A DNA stretch of 64,000 bases from Ferruginibacter sp. (GCA_014379905.1 JACMKX010000020.1:111090-175089); one strand, 5' to 3'. Counted from the stretch's first letter, positions 24,031 to 34,268 are shown. Numbers and translations are program-made. The notes: generated from the letters alone by a model not told the origin.

Positions 24031-26157
24031 TTAGTTTAGCAGCAATTGAATTTTTTGTCCTTTATTAAATGTTAACCCTGCCGTAAGGCTTTGATCTACC
24101 ACACGCCCCCTTCCTTTTACTTCTACTGCCAGTCCTTTGTTCTCCAATAAATAGATCGCGTCTTTTAAACCCATACCCAGCACACTCGGCATTACTTTAT
24201 TTATAAGGGTTGAATTAACAGGTATATTCATTGCGGCTATATTATTTTGCATTTGTGCCATTCTCCAGTAACCTTCTTTTGCTGAATCTTTGTAAGCGAT
24301 ATTCATGAAAGAGAAAATGGATTGCAGGTCATTTTTCATTCCCTGTGAATTGTACAATACAGTGTCGGCCTTGCTTAGTTTAGTAAAATTTGTGCTGCCG
24401 ATAAAGCGACCGTATATTTTATCCGCAATTTCCTTGAACACCACACCCGACACATCTGCACCATATATTTTTTTAGACTCCCTTGTATTTTGGATAACTA
24501 CTGCAATACTATACCTTGGTTTTTCTGAAGGGAAATAACCCATAAAAGATGCCTGGTAAATTTTGTTGCCTTTGTTGTACCCTTTGTTATCCAATGCCGT
24601 TACGGCTGTTCCTGTTTTACCCGAAATGGAATACACAGAATCAAATAAAATCTTATGCCCGGTTCCATGCACACTATCTACCACAGCACGCAAACATTCT
24701 TTTGCCTGCGCCAGGGATTCTTCGCTACAGATTTTTGCTTCTACTATTTCCGGTTCGAAAGTTTTTATATCGACCCCATAATCCCTGATGGAATTAACGA
24801 GGTAAGGCCGCATCATTTTTCCGTTGTTGGCAATAGCATTATAAAGCATCAACATATGCAATGGGGTCACCAGCTCTTCATAACCATGCGCCATATATGG
24901 AATGGTAGTTTTGCTCCAGCTGCGGTTTGCAGTTGTTTTAATAGTAGGTTTTCCGGATGCTGCCACTATATCAATACCGGTCATTTTATTAAGGCGAAAA
25001 TGTGCCAGGTGATCGGTAAATTTTGTTGGCTCTGCTCCGTAATACTGGTTGGCCAGTTTTGCAAACGCTACGTTACTGCTTCGCAGGAAAGCTTCTTTCA
25101 CAGAAATAGAACCTGCTCCCAAATGAGAATCTTTAATTCTCAGTCCGTAAAAGGAAATACTTCCGCCTTCGCAATCAACCTGGCTGTTTATAGTTACATG
25201 TTTATCTTCCAGCAGGCTCAATAAAGTTGCTAGTTTAAAAACAGAACCCGGCTCGGTTGCTTTACCAATGCCATAATTAAGATCTTCTATGTAAGAGCCA
25301 TCCGGTTGTTTACCAAGATTGGCAATGGCTTTGATTTTACCGGTGGCGGTTTCCATTACGATAGCTGTACCATGCAGCGAATTGTTACTGTCCAGCATTT
25401 TCATCAATGCATTTTCTGCAACATCCTGTATGTAGGTATCTAATGTGGTAATCACATCTTTACCATTTACAGGATCCAGTTCGGCACCCATTACCGGCAT
25501 GTAGGAACCGGCAGAATAGCGCATTAACCGCTGACCGGTAGTTCCCCGCAATAAACTATCGTATGTTAATTCGAGCCCAACGTTTTTCTTTGCATCCGAA
25601 CGGGATAAACCAATTGTTCTATTTGCCAGCAACACGTAGGGATTGATACGCTTATCCCTGGAGTCAACAATAAAACCGCTTTTGTTACGGCCTTGTCTAA
25701 CAAGGGGAAAATTGCGCAGCTGCCGATATTCTTCAAAAGAAATTTTCTTCTTAAGATTATAATAACGGTCTTTATTTTTATAAGCCAGTTGCAGCTGTTT
25801 TTTGTAGTCTGCTGCTGTTTTATCCTTAAACAGGTCTGCCAGCGACATACTTAAAGAATCGATATTGTCTTTAAAGCGTTTGCCTTGTTTTTCTCTTAAA
25901 CCATTTGCAGCAAAATCTACATAGATATCAAAAACCGGAATAGAGGTACTCAGCATATTTCCATCTTCACTATAAATACTTCCGCGTTCTGCATCAATGG
26001 GTAAATATTTTAATTGCAGGCTATCGCCCATTCCTTTCCAATAACTGCCTTGTACCTGCTGAATATAAAATGCCCTGCCGAGTACCATAACACCCAGTAT
26101 CACTATGCCGATAAAGCATAGGTAAACTCTCCACAATATGTCGTTTTTGATTTCCAT
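24031..26157 (-). CDS. ftsI: division-specific transpeptidase (penicillin-binding protein) with C-terminal PASTA domain
   Basis: This class B PBP crosslinks septal peptidoglycan. The 708-residue product has a short N terminus, one membrane anchor (about residues 9-28), an N-terminal dimerisation region, and a transpeptidase domain. The domain has the active-site Ser in EPGSVFKLAT (SxxK, about residue 305), the SxN motif in RSSNVAF, and KTGTA in SGKTGTA (about residue 510). The last 60 residues (from MPSVLGMGLKDAIYLLENKGL to the end) are one PASTA repeat, a muropeptide or PBP-interaction module. It lies between ftsL and murE, as expected for FtsI. Confidence 0.96.
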   Translation of the reverse strand: MEIKNDILWRVYLCFIGIVILGVMVLGRAFYIQQVQGSYWKGMGDSLQLKYLPIDAERGSIYSEDGNMLSTSIPVFDIYVDFAANGLREKQGKRFKDNIDSLSMSLADLFKDKTAADYKKQLQLAYKNKDRYYNLKKKISFEEYRQLRNFPLVRQGRNKSGFIVDSRDKRINPYVLLANRTIGLSRSDAKKNVGLELTYDSLLRGTTGQRLMRYSAGSYMPVMGAELDPVNGKDVITTLDTYIQDVAENALMKMLDSNNSLHGTAIVMETATGKIKAIANLGKQPDGSYIEDLNYGIGKATEPGSVFKLATLLSLLEDKHVTINSQVDCEGGSISFYGLRIKDSHLGAGSISVKEAFLRSSNVAFAKLANQYYGAEPTKFTDHLAHFRLNKMTGIDIVAASGKPTIKTTANRSWSKTTIPYMAHGYEELVTPLHMLMLYNAIANNGKMMRPYLVNSIRDYGVDIKTFEPEIVEAKICSEESLAQAKECLRAVVDSVHGTGHKILFDSVYSISGKTGTAVTALDNKGYNKGNKIYQASFMGYFPSEKPRYSIAVVIQNTRESKKIYGADVSGVVFKEIADKIYGRFIGSTNFTKLSKADTVLYNSQGMKNDLQSIFSFMNIAYKDSAKEGYWRMAQMQNNIAAMNIPVNSTLINKVMPSVLGMGLKDAIYLLENKGLAVEVKGRGRVVDQSLTAGLTFNKGQKIQLLLN

Positions 26158-26262
26158 TATCGGCTCAGGCCGTACTGTTGATTATTGATTATTAATTATA
26201 ATAGAATTTACAAACGGAAGATTTTTCGTCCCGCTCACCTGTTAGCTTCTTCCTTTTATGGC

Positions 26263-26604
26263 TCATTTATTTCCTTCCTGTTTCAATACCACCGGTGGCA
26301 ACTTTGGTTCTTTCAATCCCAACGGCTCCACTGCCTTTACCAGCTCACTTGCTTTGCTCCTGTAAATCACATCCGCCTTTATCGTTTTGTATTCGTATTC
26401 CAGTTCTTTTATATTCTTTTCGCTCTTACTGATATTCCTCATTAATTTGTCTGCTGTATGCCCGTTGTAGATGTACAACACGGCCAGCAATGACAGGAAA
26501 AGAAAAAATGGAATGTTTTGTACGATCCATTTATGGTTAAAAAATTTTTTCCAGTCAGTCTTTGAAGACGCAATCGTTTCTTTATTTACTTCCTTTTCAC
26601 TCAT
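26263..26604 (-). CDS. ftsL: FtsL-like divisome protein
   Basis: The 113-residue product has a cytoplasmic N terminus of about 30 residues, one membrane helix (about residues 31-50), and a charged coiled-coil (about 55-85, with KSEKNIKELEYEYKTIKAD) followed by a short tail. This is the topology of FtsL, which binds FtsQ and FtsB. Sequence conservation in this family is low, so the call rests on position between rsmH and ftsI, length and topology. It starts 3 bases after the rsmH stop. Confidence 0.85.
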   Translation of the reverse strand: MSEKEVNKETIASSKTDWKKFFNHKWIVQNIPFFLFLSLLAVLYIYNGHTADKLMRNISKSEKNIKELEYEYKTIKADVIYRSKASELVKAVEPLGLKEPKLPPVVLKQEGNK

Positions 26605-26607
26605 CGG

Positions 26608-27564
26608 CTATTTCTTTTCGGCCACTCTAAGTTTTGCACTGCGTGACCTTGAATTCATTTTTAATTCTTCCTGACCTGCTGTTACCGGTTTTTTGGTAAT
26701 GATCTTCAGCGGGCTTTCGGGCCGGTTTCCAAACACATCATCTGCGGCCGGCTCTTCTCCCATTCCGTATTTAAAATAATTTTTTACAATCCTGTCTTCC
26801 AGTGAATGAAAACTAATCACTGCCAATCGTCCCCCGGTTGATAACATTGCTATCGACTGTTCCAGCATTTCCTCCAGCGATTTCATTTCATCATTTACTT
26901 CTATCCTCAATGCCTGGAATACCTGGGCAAAATATTTATTAGGGTTTCCTTTTACAATGCCCTGCAATGATTGCTTAAAAGCATTGATCATTTTAAAAGC
27001 CGTTATCATCCGCTGCTCCACAATGGTTTTGGCCAGTGTTTTTGAATTGGTGACTTCTCCATATTTTTCAAATAGTTTGTGCAGCTTTGCTTCTTCGTAT
27101 GTATTCAAAATATCTGCTGCCGTTATTTTTTGCCTGCTGTCCATCCGCATATCCAGTGCTGCGTCAAACCTTATCGAAAAACCTCTTTCTGCTTCATCAA
27201 ACTGGTGACTTGAAACACCGAGGTCAGCCAGTATCCCATCTACTCCGGTTACCTTGTGCAACCGCAAAAACCGTTGCAGGTGGCGAAAATTCTGCGGAAC
27301 AAAAGTTATCCGTTTATCGTCGGGTACATTTCTCTTAGCCGCTTCATCCTGGTCAAACACGATCAATCTTCCGGTTTCATCCAGTTTTTTTAATATCTCC
27401 CCGCTATGCCCCCCGCCTCCAAAAGTGCAGTCAACGTAAGTGCCGCCTGGCCTTATGTTCAGTGCATCGATTGTTTCCCTAAACAAAACCGGGATATGGT
27501 AATTAGTTGACTCTTTGATTAGCTGATCAGTAACATCCTCTTTATTCGCTTGCTCTTTTTTCAA
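26608..27564 (-). CDS. rsmH: 16S rRNA (cytosine(1402)-N4)-methyltransferase
   Basis: RsmH (MraW) methylates C1402 of 16S rRNA at the N4 position using S-adenosylmethionine. The 318-residue length is normal. The N-terminal YHIPVLFRET block, the SAM motif DCTFGGGGHS (about residues 41-50), ADLGVSSHQFD, and the C-terminal ISFHSLEDRIVK block are all diagnostic. The only available start is a TTG at 27564, 39 bases after the mraZ stop; no ATG or GTG lies before the conserved region. The gene is the second of the dcw cluster. Confidence 0.97.
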   Translation of the reverse strand: MKKEQANKEDVTDQLIKESTNYHIPVLFRETIDALNIRPGGTYVDCTFGGGGHSGEILKKLDETGRLIVFDQDEAAKRNVPDDKRITFVPQNFRHLQRFLRLHKVTGVDGILADLGVSSHQFDEAERGFSIRFDAALDMRMDSRQKITAADILNTYEEAKLHKLFEKYGEVTNSKTLAKTIVEQRMITAFKMINAFKQSLQGIVKGNPNKYFAQVFQALRIEVNDEMKSLEEMLEQSIAMLSTGGRLAVISFHSLEDRIVKNYFKYGMGEEPAADDVFGNRPESPLKIITKKPVTAGQEELKMNSRSRSAKLRVAEKK

Positions 27565-27602
27565 TTGGTATACTTTACACTGATTAACTTATAACTAATC
27601 AA

Positions 27603-28061
27603 TTACTCAACTTCTTTCCTGTTCATTACTTCATTTGCCAAAATGCTGAAAGATTCGGGTGTGTATGAATCAAAGAACTGGTCGTATTTGGCCTTATCCC
27701 ATATCTCAATCTTGTTCACAGCGGAAACCAGTACAATGTCTTTTTCCAGGGAAGCATGTGGCATCAGGTTTTTGGGTAATAATAAACGGCCGGCAGTATC
27801 TAATTCTACCTCTGTAGCCCCATTTAAGAAATAGCGGCGAAACTCTCTAACTTTGGGGTCGAAATCGTTCTTTAGGCTTATTTTGGTAAAAATGGGTTCC
27901 CAGGTTTGTAAAGGGTAGAGGGTGAGGCATTTTTCGAAACCCCTGTTTATTACGAACCGGGCCGGAGCATCCGCAGGCAGTTGCTTTTTAAAGCCTGCTG
28001 GCAAAAGGAATCTTCCTTTTGAATCAATGGTTGCTTCGTATTCTCCCAAAAAGCCTATCAT
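27603..28061 (-). CDS. mraZ: transcriptional regulator MraZ
   Basis: MraZ is a DNA-binding protein with two AbrB-like beta domains that assembles as a ring and represses its own promoter at the head of the dcw cluster. The 152-residue product contains the two DXXXR motifs: DSKGRFLLPAGF (about residues 13-24) and DTAGRLLLPKNL (about 87-98). It is the first gene of the cluster. A four-fold 10-bp-phased GTG array lies 34-70 bases upstream of its ATG and matches the expected MraZ box design, so autoregulation is very likely. Confidence 0.97.
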   Translation of the reverse strand: MIGFLGEYEATIDSKGRFLLPAGFKKQLPADAPARFVINRGFEKCLTLYPLQTWEPIFTKISLKNDFDPKVREFRRYFLNGATEVELDTAGRLLLPKNLMPHASLEKDIVLVSAVNKIEIWDKAKYDQFFDSYTPESFSILANEVMNRKEVE

Positions 28062-28092
28062 GTGGGATTTTAAGTGATTATTTAGTATTACT

Positions 28093-28131
28093 CACACAAA
28101 ATAACACTTTTTCCCACTTTTGGACACTTTT
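28093..28131 (-). promoter_or_regulatory. MraZ box array upstream of mraZ
   Basis: On the minus strand, AAAAGTGNNN units repeat with GTG at 28127, 28117, 28107 and 28097, an exact 10-bp period; one unit reads GTGGGA, the canonical box. MraZ rings bind such tandem boxes. The array sits where the mraZ promoter should be. Confidence 0.8.
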
Positions 28132-28145
28132 TAATGAAAACATTT

Positions 28146-28247
28146 TTTTCCACAAGCCTCTATGTGCCTATAGGTATGCATATAAGTGAGTTATACACTT
28201 AAACTGATGTGAATTAGTTGTGAACAAGTGTGAATTGCTGTGTATAA
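28146..28247 (+). promoter_or_regulatory. second phased TGTG array with two DnaA-box-like sites
   Basis: TGTG occurs at 28208, 28219, 28229 and 28239, spaced 11, 10 and 10 bases, with GTGAA in three of four. Two 9-mers fit TTWTNCACA exactly: ttttccaca (28146-28154) and, on the minus strand, 28239-28247. A near match lies at 28191-28199. This is the otherwise gene-free region 28062-28419 upstream of mraZ. Binding factor unknown. Confidence 0.4.
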
Positions 28248-28419
28248 CAAGGAAGGAGTAAGGAATAAGAAAGGAAAATAAGGAATAAGGAAGTTGGGTT
28301 CGGAGCCAGATTAGGTTTTTACATGCTTAGCCGGTAAGACATTGTAGCTATTCCCAAAAGAGTTATTATAAAAGGGGGAAAGGTTTTCGCTAACAGCTAA
28401 TGGCTAAAAGCTTCTTACT

Positions 28420-29742
28420 CTACTTAGCCAGTGGCAGGCTGATGGTAAAAGAGCTTCCTTTACCCAGTGTACTTTCGGCTTTGATGGTGCCTTTATGGGC
28501 ATCCACCATTGTTTTTACATAGCTAAGTCCAAGACCGAAGCCTTTTACATTATGAATATTGCCGGTATGAGCCCGGTAAAATTTTTCAAAAATACGGTTA
28601 AGGGTTTCTTTATTCATTCCGATACCATTGTCCTCTATCTTTATTTTAAAAAAATGGCCGGCATTGGAAGTACTGAGTTTGATAACAGGATTTTCCTTTG
28701 AATATTTTACAGCATTATCCAGGAGGTTATTTACAAAATTGATGAAGTGTACTTCATCTGCCATTATAAGATCATTTTTTGCCTCCAGTCTTATCTCCAG
28801 CTGCCCCCCTTTTTCCTGTACCGGTAAACGCATATTATTTACGGCACTGTTAATGAGTTCGTGTGCTGCATGTTTTTTAAGGTTGAGTTGTACTTCCTGC
28901 TTATCGAGCAAAGCCGCCTGCAGTATAGCTTCTACCTGCTTGTTCATGCGTTTGTTTTCTTCCTTTATTACGCCGGTAAAGTATTGTGTTTTTTCTTTAT
29001 CGTTGGAAACCTTTTCGTTTTTCAAAGCATCAACCGCCAAAGAAATCGTAGCAAGCGGCGTTTTAAATTCATGCGTCATATTGTTGATAAAATCAGATTT
29101 TATCTCGCTGAGTTTTTTCTGTTTCAATAAACTGCGAATAGTGATGTAGAAGGCCGTAGTAATAATGATGGTAAATAAAACAGAGCCTAATATGAACCAG
29201 AATATATCTTTTAATACAATGGATTGTTCATTGGGTACGATTACTACCAAAACCTCCTGTACCGACAGATTTTCCATCGAACTACCGCTTGGCGGTATCA
29301 AAGGTATAACAGCATGGATACTATTGCTGGTATCGTTAATGTAATCAACAAAATTGGCTGATTGTGACTCTTCGCCGGTGAGATTATTTTGGGCAATTGC
29401 AAATTCAAAAGGAATGTCTTTTTTTAGGTGCTGATTGAGAGAATTCTGGATTACATCTGCAATTTCCTGCTTGCTAAATCTTTGCATTACAGATTGGCCA
29501 AAAAACTCTATGCCCAGTTTATCTTTCGGGAACAGAAGGTCGGTTGGTTTTTTTGCGGTAGGAAAAAGCGGTTTATCCAGCATCAGTTTTTCTGCCGCCT
29601 GGTAAGTAGCGGTTGATACTTTATCTTTTAGTTCCTGTTCCTTAATTTCTTTGGCACTTTTGATCCAGAGTAATTGAAAAAATATCAATCCCAAAAGGCT
29701 GAGTAAGGTCAATACGGAAATAATGGGGAAAATTCTTTTCAT
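28420..29742 (-). CDS. sensor histidine kinase
   Basis: The 440-residue product has two membrane segments (about residues 5-25 and 175-197) flanking a periplasmic sensor region of about 150 residues that I do not recognise. The HisKA domain follows with the phosphoacceptor His in NNMTHEFKTPLATIS (about residue 225). The ATPase domain has the N box (FVNNLLDNAVKYS), G1 (IEDNGIGM), F box (IFEKFYRAH) and G2 (GFGLGLSYVKTMV). All catalytic elements are present. No response regulator lies next to it, so it is an orphan kinase in this window. It is upstream of mraZ on the same strand with about 360 bases between. Confidence 0.92.
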   Translation of the reverse strand: MKRIFPIISVLTLLSLLGLIFFQLLWIKSAKEIKEQELKDKVSTATYQAAEKLMLDKPLFPTAKKPTDLLFPKDKLGIEFFGQSVMQRFSKQEIADVIQNSLNQHLKKDIPFEFAIAQNNLTGEESQSANFVDYINDTSNSIHAVIPLIPPSGSSMENLSVQEVLVVIVPNEQSIVLKDIFWFILGSVLFTIIITTAFYITIRSLLKQKKLSEIKSDFINNMTHEFKTPLATISLAVDALKNEKVSNDKEKTQYFTGVIKEENKRMNKQVEAILQAALLDKQEVQLNLKKHAAHELINSAVNNMRLPVQEKGGQLEIRLEAKNDLIMADEVHFINFVNNLLDNAVKYSKENPVIKLSTSNAGHFFKIKIEDNGIGMNKETLNRIFEKFYRAHTGNIHNVKGFGLGLSYVKTMVDAHKGTIKAESTLGKGSSFTISLPLAK

Positions 29743-29896
29743 GAACCGCTGATTTATGGCATGCCTGCAAAACTACTGTTTAATGCTGCTGCAGGAAGTT
29801 AAAGGGAGTCAAATATATTTAAATTAACGTAGGTTTATGAGCTTTTGAAGGGAGCTTTTTTTTAAATATTTTAGAATAAAATGCTACATTAGAAAT

Positions 29897-30451
29897 ATGA
29901 TTCAGCCCGCTATCGGTATATTATTGATTGCAGAACCTTTTTTAAAGGATCCCAACTTTATGCGGACCGTTGTATTGCTTTGCAGGCATGAGCAGCAACA
30001 GGGTAGTTTTGGTTTTGTATTAAACAAAGAATTTCACCAAACATTAAATGAACTGATCCCTGAACTGGAAGGTTTTGAATGGCCGGTATATAACGGCGGG
30101 CCGGTGCAGATGGACACGCTGCATTACCTGCATGAATACCCGCACTTATTGCCGGATAGCCAGGAAGTATGCGCGGGTGTATACTGGGGTGGCGACTTTG
30201 AAATTTTAAAAGAACTGATACAGGAAAATTCCATTGACCCGCTCAAAATTAAATTCTTTTTGGGTTACAGTGGATGGGATGCGGAACAACTGGAGGCAGA
30301 AATGGAAGAAAAAACCTGGCTAACGGTAGCGGCTAACCGCCAGCTGGTGTTTGGCACTGCCATGGAAGAAATATGGAAAACCAGCCTGAAGACGCTGGGT
30401 GGTAAATATGAAATGATGATCCATTTTCCTACGGATCCGCAACTTAATTGA
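29897..30451 (+). CDS. YqgE/AlgH family protein
   Basis: This 184-residue protein is a complete YqgE/AlgH domain: PAIGILLIAEPFLKDPNFMRTVVLL at the start, GSFGFVLNK, YNGGPVQMDTLHYLH (the family signature), and FFLGYSGWDAEQLEAEM towards the C terminus. Members are small cytoplasmic proteins; AlgH was named from alginate regulation in Pseudomonas, but the biochemical role is unresolved. It is divergent from the orphan kinase gene and followed by an acyltransferase gene on the same strand. Confidence 0.93.
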   Translation: MIQPAIGILLIAEPFLKDPNFMRTVVLLCRHEQQQGSFGFVLNKEFHQTLNELIPELEGFEWPVYNGGPVQMDTLHYLHEYPHLLPDSQEVCAGVYWGGDFEILKELIQENSIDPLKIKFFLGYSGWDAEQLEAEMEEKTWLTVAANRQLVFGTAMEEIWKTSLKTLGGKYEMMIHFPTDPQLN

Positions 30452-30517
30452 TAATGGATAATTGTATAACTGATAATTAATTTTATCTTTCGTTTCTCAC
30501 CATCATTATACCATTAA

Positions 30518-31477
30518 TTGCTTTATCAAATTCTAAAAATTCCCGCTGCACTTGGTTTCTGGTTATATTGCCGGCGCCTTTGCGTGAATAATAAAGTTGC
30601 GCTCCGTTTTGATGGCCCGCTCATCATTGCCTGCAATCATCCCAATTCTTTTTTAGATGCTATTGTACTTTCCGCTTTATTTAAAAAGCCGGTTTATTCC
30701 CTGGCAAGAGGCGATGCTTTTAAAAACCCCTTCATTGCAAAATTATTGCGTTCGTTAAAAATGTTGCCGGTTTACCGTACAAGTGAAGGGGTTGAAAACA
30801 TGGAGCATAACTACAGTACTTTTGATGCCTGCAAAGAATTGTTTAAAAAGAACGGCATCGTTTTAATTTTCAGTGAAGGAGGTTGCATTAATGAGTGGCA
30901 TTTACGTCCGCTCAAAAAAGGTACGGCCAGGCTGGCGCTCAGCAGCTGGAATGATGGCATTGATGTAAAAATATTACCTGCAGGATTGAATTATCATAGC
31001 TTTCAATCCTACGATAAGGATATTCATCTGTCGTTTGGAAAAATAATCAGCAAGGAAGCCGTGGACATGGAGAAGGGTTTTGGAAGATCTGTGGTTTCGT
31101 TTAACAGCCTGCTGCAAAAAGAACTGCAACCCCTGGTATATGAAATTGGACAGGATGATGTAAAAAAACGCAAAGGATATTTTGAAGAACCGGTTGCAGC
31201 ATGGAAAAAAATATTGTTATTTATACCTGCGGTAATGGGTGCCACACTCCATTATCCTTTGCACTTTATTGCAGAACAAATGGCTAAAAAATATGGTGCA
31301 GAAAATGATCATTATGACTCGATCATCATTGCTGTATTATTTCTTGCTTACCCATTTTACCTGTTACTACTTATTGTACTGGTTTTTGCTGTTACCTGTA
31401 GTTGGTGGGCGTTATCATTCTTAGCAGTACTGCCATTTTGTGCCTGGAGTTTTTTACAGTTAAAAAAGCAATTTTAG
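30518..31477 (+). CDS. 1-acyl-sn-glycerol-3-phosphate acyltransferase-like protein
   Basis: The 319-residue product carries the PlsC acyltransferase motifs: NHPNSFLD (HxxxxD, about residues 40-47), the GLARGDAF / PVYR region, and the EGG block (FSEGGCINEW, about 122). C-terminal to the catalytic domain are two hydrophobic segments (about 250-300), so it is membrane-bound. The family transfers acyl groups to lysophosphatidic acid or related lipids. There is no ATG before the conserved part; a TTG at 30518, directly after an in-frame TAA, is the only conventional start. Substrate is not certain because the extra C-terminal membrane part is not in typical PlsC. Confidence 0.85.
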   Translation: MLYQILKIPAALGFWLYCRRLCVNNKVALRFDGPLIIACNHPNSFLDAIVLSALFKKPVYSLARGDAFKNPFIAKLLRSLKMLPVYRTSEGVENMEHNYSTFDACKELFKKNGIVLIFSEGGCINEWHLRPLKKGTARLALSSWNDGIDVKILPAGLNYHSFQSYDKDIHLSFGKIISKEAVDMEKGFGRSVVSFNSLLQKELQPLVYEIGQDDVKKRKGYFEEPVAAWKKILLFIPAVMGATLHYPLHFIAEQMAKKYGAENDHYDSIIIAVLFLAYPFYLLLLIVLVFAVTCSWWALSFLAVLPFCAWSFLQLKKQF

Positions 31478-31524
31478 TTTTTAACGCAGAGAACCGGAGT
31501 GCTGTATCTCTCACTCTCTGCTGT

Positions 31525-31558
31525 AAAATAAAAAAGCCCACGCAAATACGTGAGCTTT
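31525..31558 (-). terminator. terminator after atpC
   Basis: A 10-bp stem (aaagcccacg / cgtgagcttt with one G-U pair) and a 6-base loop are followed on the minus strand by a T-rich run. It lies 22 bases after the atpC stop. Confidence 0.8.
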
Positions 31559-31580
31559 CCATTTCTTTTCAACCCTGCAC

Positions 31581-31832
31581 TTATATTTCCATAGCGCCTT
31601 CTACGAGTACCGTAGTTTTGTTATTCAGCACTTCCACAAATCCACCGTGGATATTATAGGAACTATGGTTGTTTTTATCTTTTAAAATTTTCAGTTTGCC
31701 TTCTTTCAAAGCACTTACCAATGGTGCATGCCTGTCTAATACTTCAAACAAACCTGTGATGCCGGGCAGTTGAACGCCGTATACATCGCCGCTGAAAATT
31801 TTACGTTCTGGTGTTAAAATCTCTAATGTCAT
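31581..31832 (-). CDS. atpC: F1Fo ATP synthase subunit epsilon
   Basis: The 83-residue product is the N-terminal beta-sandwich of the epsilon subunit: MTLEILTPERKIFSGDV, then VQLPGITGLFEVLDRHAPLVSALKEG, the family signature. The C-terminal helical hairpin of the 130-residue E. coli protein is absent, as in other short Bacteroidota epsilons. It is part of the central stalk and links rotation to catalysis. It lies downstream of atpD with 238 bases of repeat-bearing spacer between; the rest of the ATP synthase operon is not in the window, which is normal for Bacteroidota, where beta and epsilon can be separate. Confidence 0.93.
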   Translation of the reverse strand: MTLEILTPERKIFSGDVYGVQLPGITGLFEVLDRHAPLVSALKEGKLKILKDKNNHSSYNIHGGFVEVLNNKTTVLVEGAMEI

Positions 31833-31842
31833 AACCTATCTC

Positions 31843-32068
31843 AAATGTGCTGATTAGCTGATGTGCTAATGTGCTAATTTTTTAATGTTGACCCAATGCT
31901 CAATATGGGTTGCTCTGTACGCCTGGTTAAAAGATCCATATTGGTATGTGGTACAAGTGAGCGACATAATCCCGCATATTGCGGGACTATAAAAAATAAC
32001 CGCTGGTCAATAACAAACAATCGCTTCGATACATTAGCAGATCAGCAAATTATCGAATTAGCTAATTG
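31843..32068. repeat. gctaat/gctgat word repeats between atpD and atpC
   Basis: Iterated words such as atgtgctaat and gctgatta (31843-31883) recur as inverted counterparts at about 32027-32068 (cattagcagatcagcaaatt). A small hairpin cccgca / tgcggg lies at 31971-31985. No gene is present. Confidence 0.5.
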
Positions 32069-32070
32069 TC

Positions 32071-33585
<1,515 letters not shown>

Positions 33586-33615
33586 TTAAAATATATAAGA
33601 TATAATTTTGAGCCG

Positions 33616-33623
33616 CAAAGGTA
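33616..33623 (-). promoter_or_regulatory. -7 promoter element of atpD
   Basis: TACCTTTG on the minus strand is an exact TAnnTTTG element about 40 bases before the atpD ATG. No clear -33 TTG is visible at the usual distance. The rest of the 33577-33868 spacer shows no gene. Confidence 0.5.
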
Positions 33624-33868
33624 AGGCGTGGCGGTTGTTTTAAAAAATTTAGGAGGGAAGTTTTTTTGTGCTCATTGATAGTTTTCCGCAGCGCTGTACC
33701 GGTGTTCATATTGTATCCTGTATACCAATAGGCATCAACATATTAAAGGGATAAAGGTCGCGGGTATAGTGCCAGCCGGAAAGGCGGAAAAACGATGATA
33801 TTTACAAATCGTCTTACCTTCTTCCCGGCAACTACCGTATTTTTGCAGCCATCCATTCAAATCATAGT

Positions 33869-34213
33869 ATGAAATATATCGTATCACTGGTTATCGTTGC
33901 CGTTATTGCATATTCCTGTTCCCCTGCCCAAAAATTCAACCGGGATAAAACGGCTTTCGAAGCAAGTGCCGTCACTAAAAGCTTTAAATCTGTGGCCGAT
34001 ATGAACGATTCTTATTTTGAAATAAGAGAAAATAATTTTTTTGAATTTTACCGCCAGTTGTTCGACAGCCTGAAAAATACCAGTTACCCCGGTAGATATG
34101 AATTGCAAGGAGACACTTTACATTTAAAATTCTATGATAAAAAAGGAGCAGCATTGCTTGGCAGTAAAGCCATCATCAGGGAAGTGAAGAACGAAATCAT
34201 TTTTTTTAAATAA
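33869..34213 (+). CDS. small lipoprotein of unknown function
   Basis: The 114-residue product has a signal sequence with a lipobox-like IAYSC (Cys at about residue 17). The mature part is predicted to be alpha/beta: a helix with SVADMNDSYFEIREN, a helix with FFEFYRQLFDSLKN, then three strands (GRYELQGDTLHLKFYD, LLGSKAIIREVKNEIIFF). It is followed by a tandem repeat and precedes a convergent EamA gene. A TATTTTTG -7 element (33838-33845) lies 23 bases upstream of the ATG. I do not recognise the family. Confidence 0.65.
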   Translation: MKYIVSLVIVAVIAYSCSPAQKFNRDKTAFEASAVTKSFKSVADMNDSYFEIRENNFFEFYRQLFDSLKNTSYPGRYELQGDTLHLKFYDKKGAALLGSKAIIREVKNEIIFFK

Positions 34214-34268
34214 TGCTGGATACTTTATACTGGATGCCGGATACTTGATACTGGATGCTGGATACTTG
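34212..34268 (+). repeat. short tandem repeat after the lipoprotein gene
   Basis: Two adjacent 21-bp copies (34227-34247 and 34248-34268, 20 of 21 identical; unit atactggatgccggatacttg) follow a partial copy at 34212-34226. Next to it is a C-rich stretch with iterated taaccac up to 34320. Confidence 0.75.

Noticed and set aside
28062..28419. Replication origin near mraZ
   Set aside because: Only two exact DnaA-like 9-mers, no dnaA, dnaN or AT-rich unwinding block; kept only as a possible regulatory region.
31971..31985. Hairpin cccgca/tgcggg as a terminator between atpD and atpC
   Set aside because: No T run follows on either strand at the right distance.
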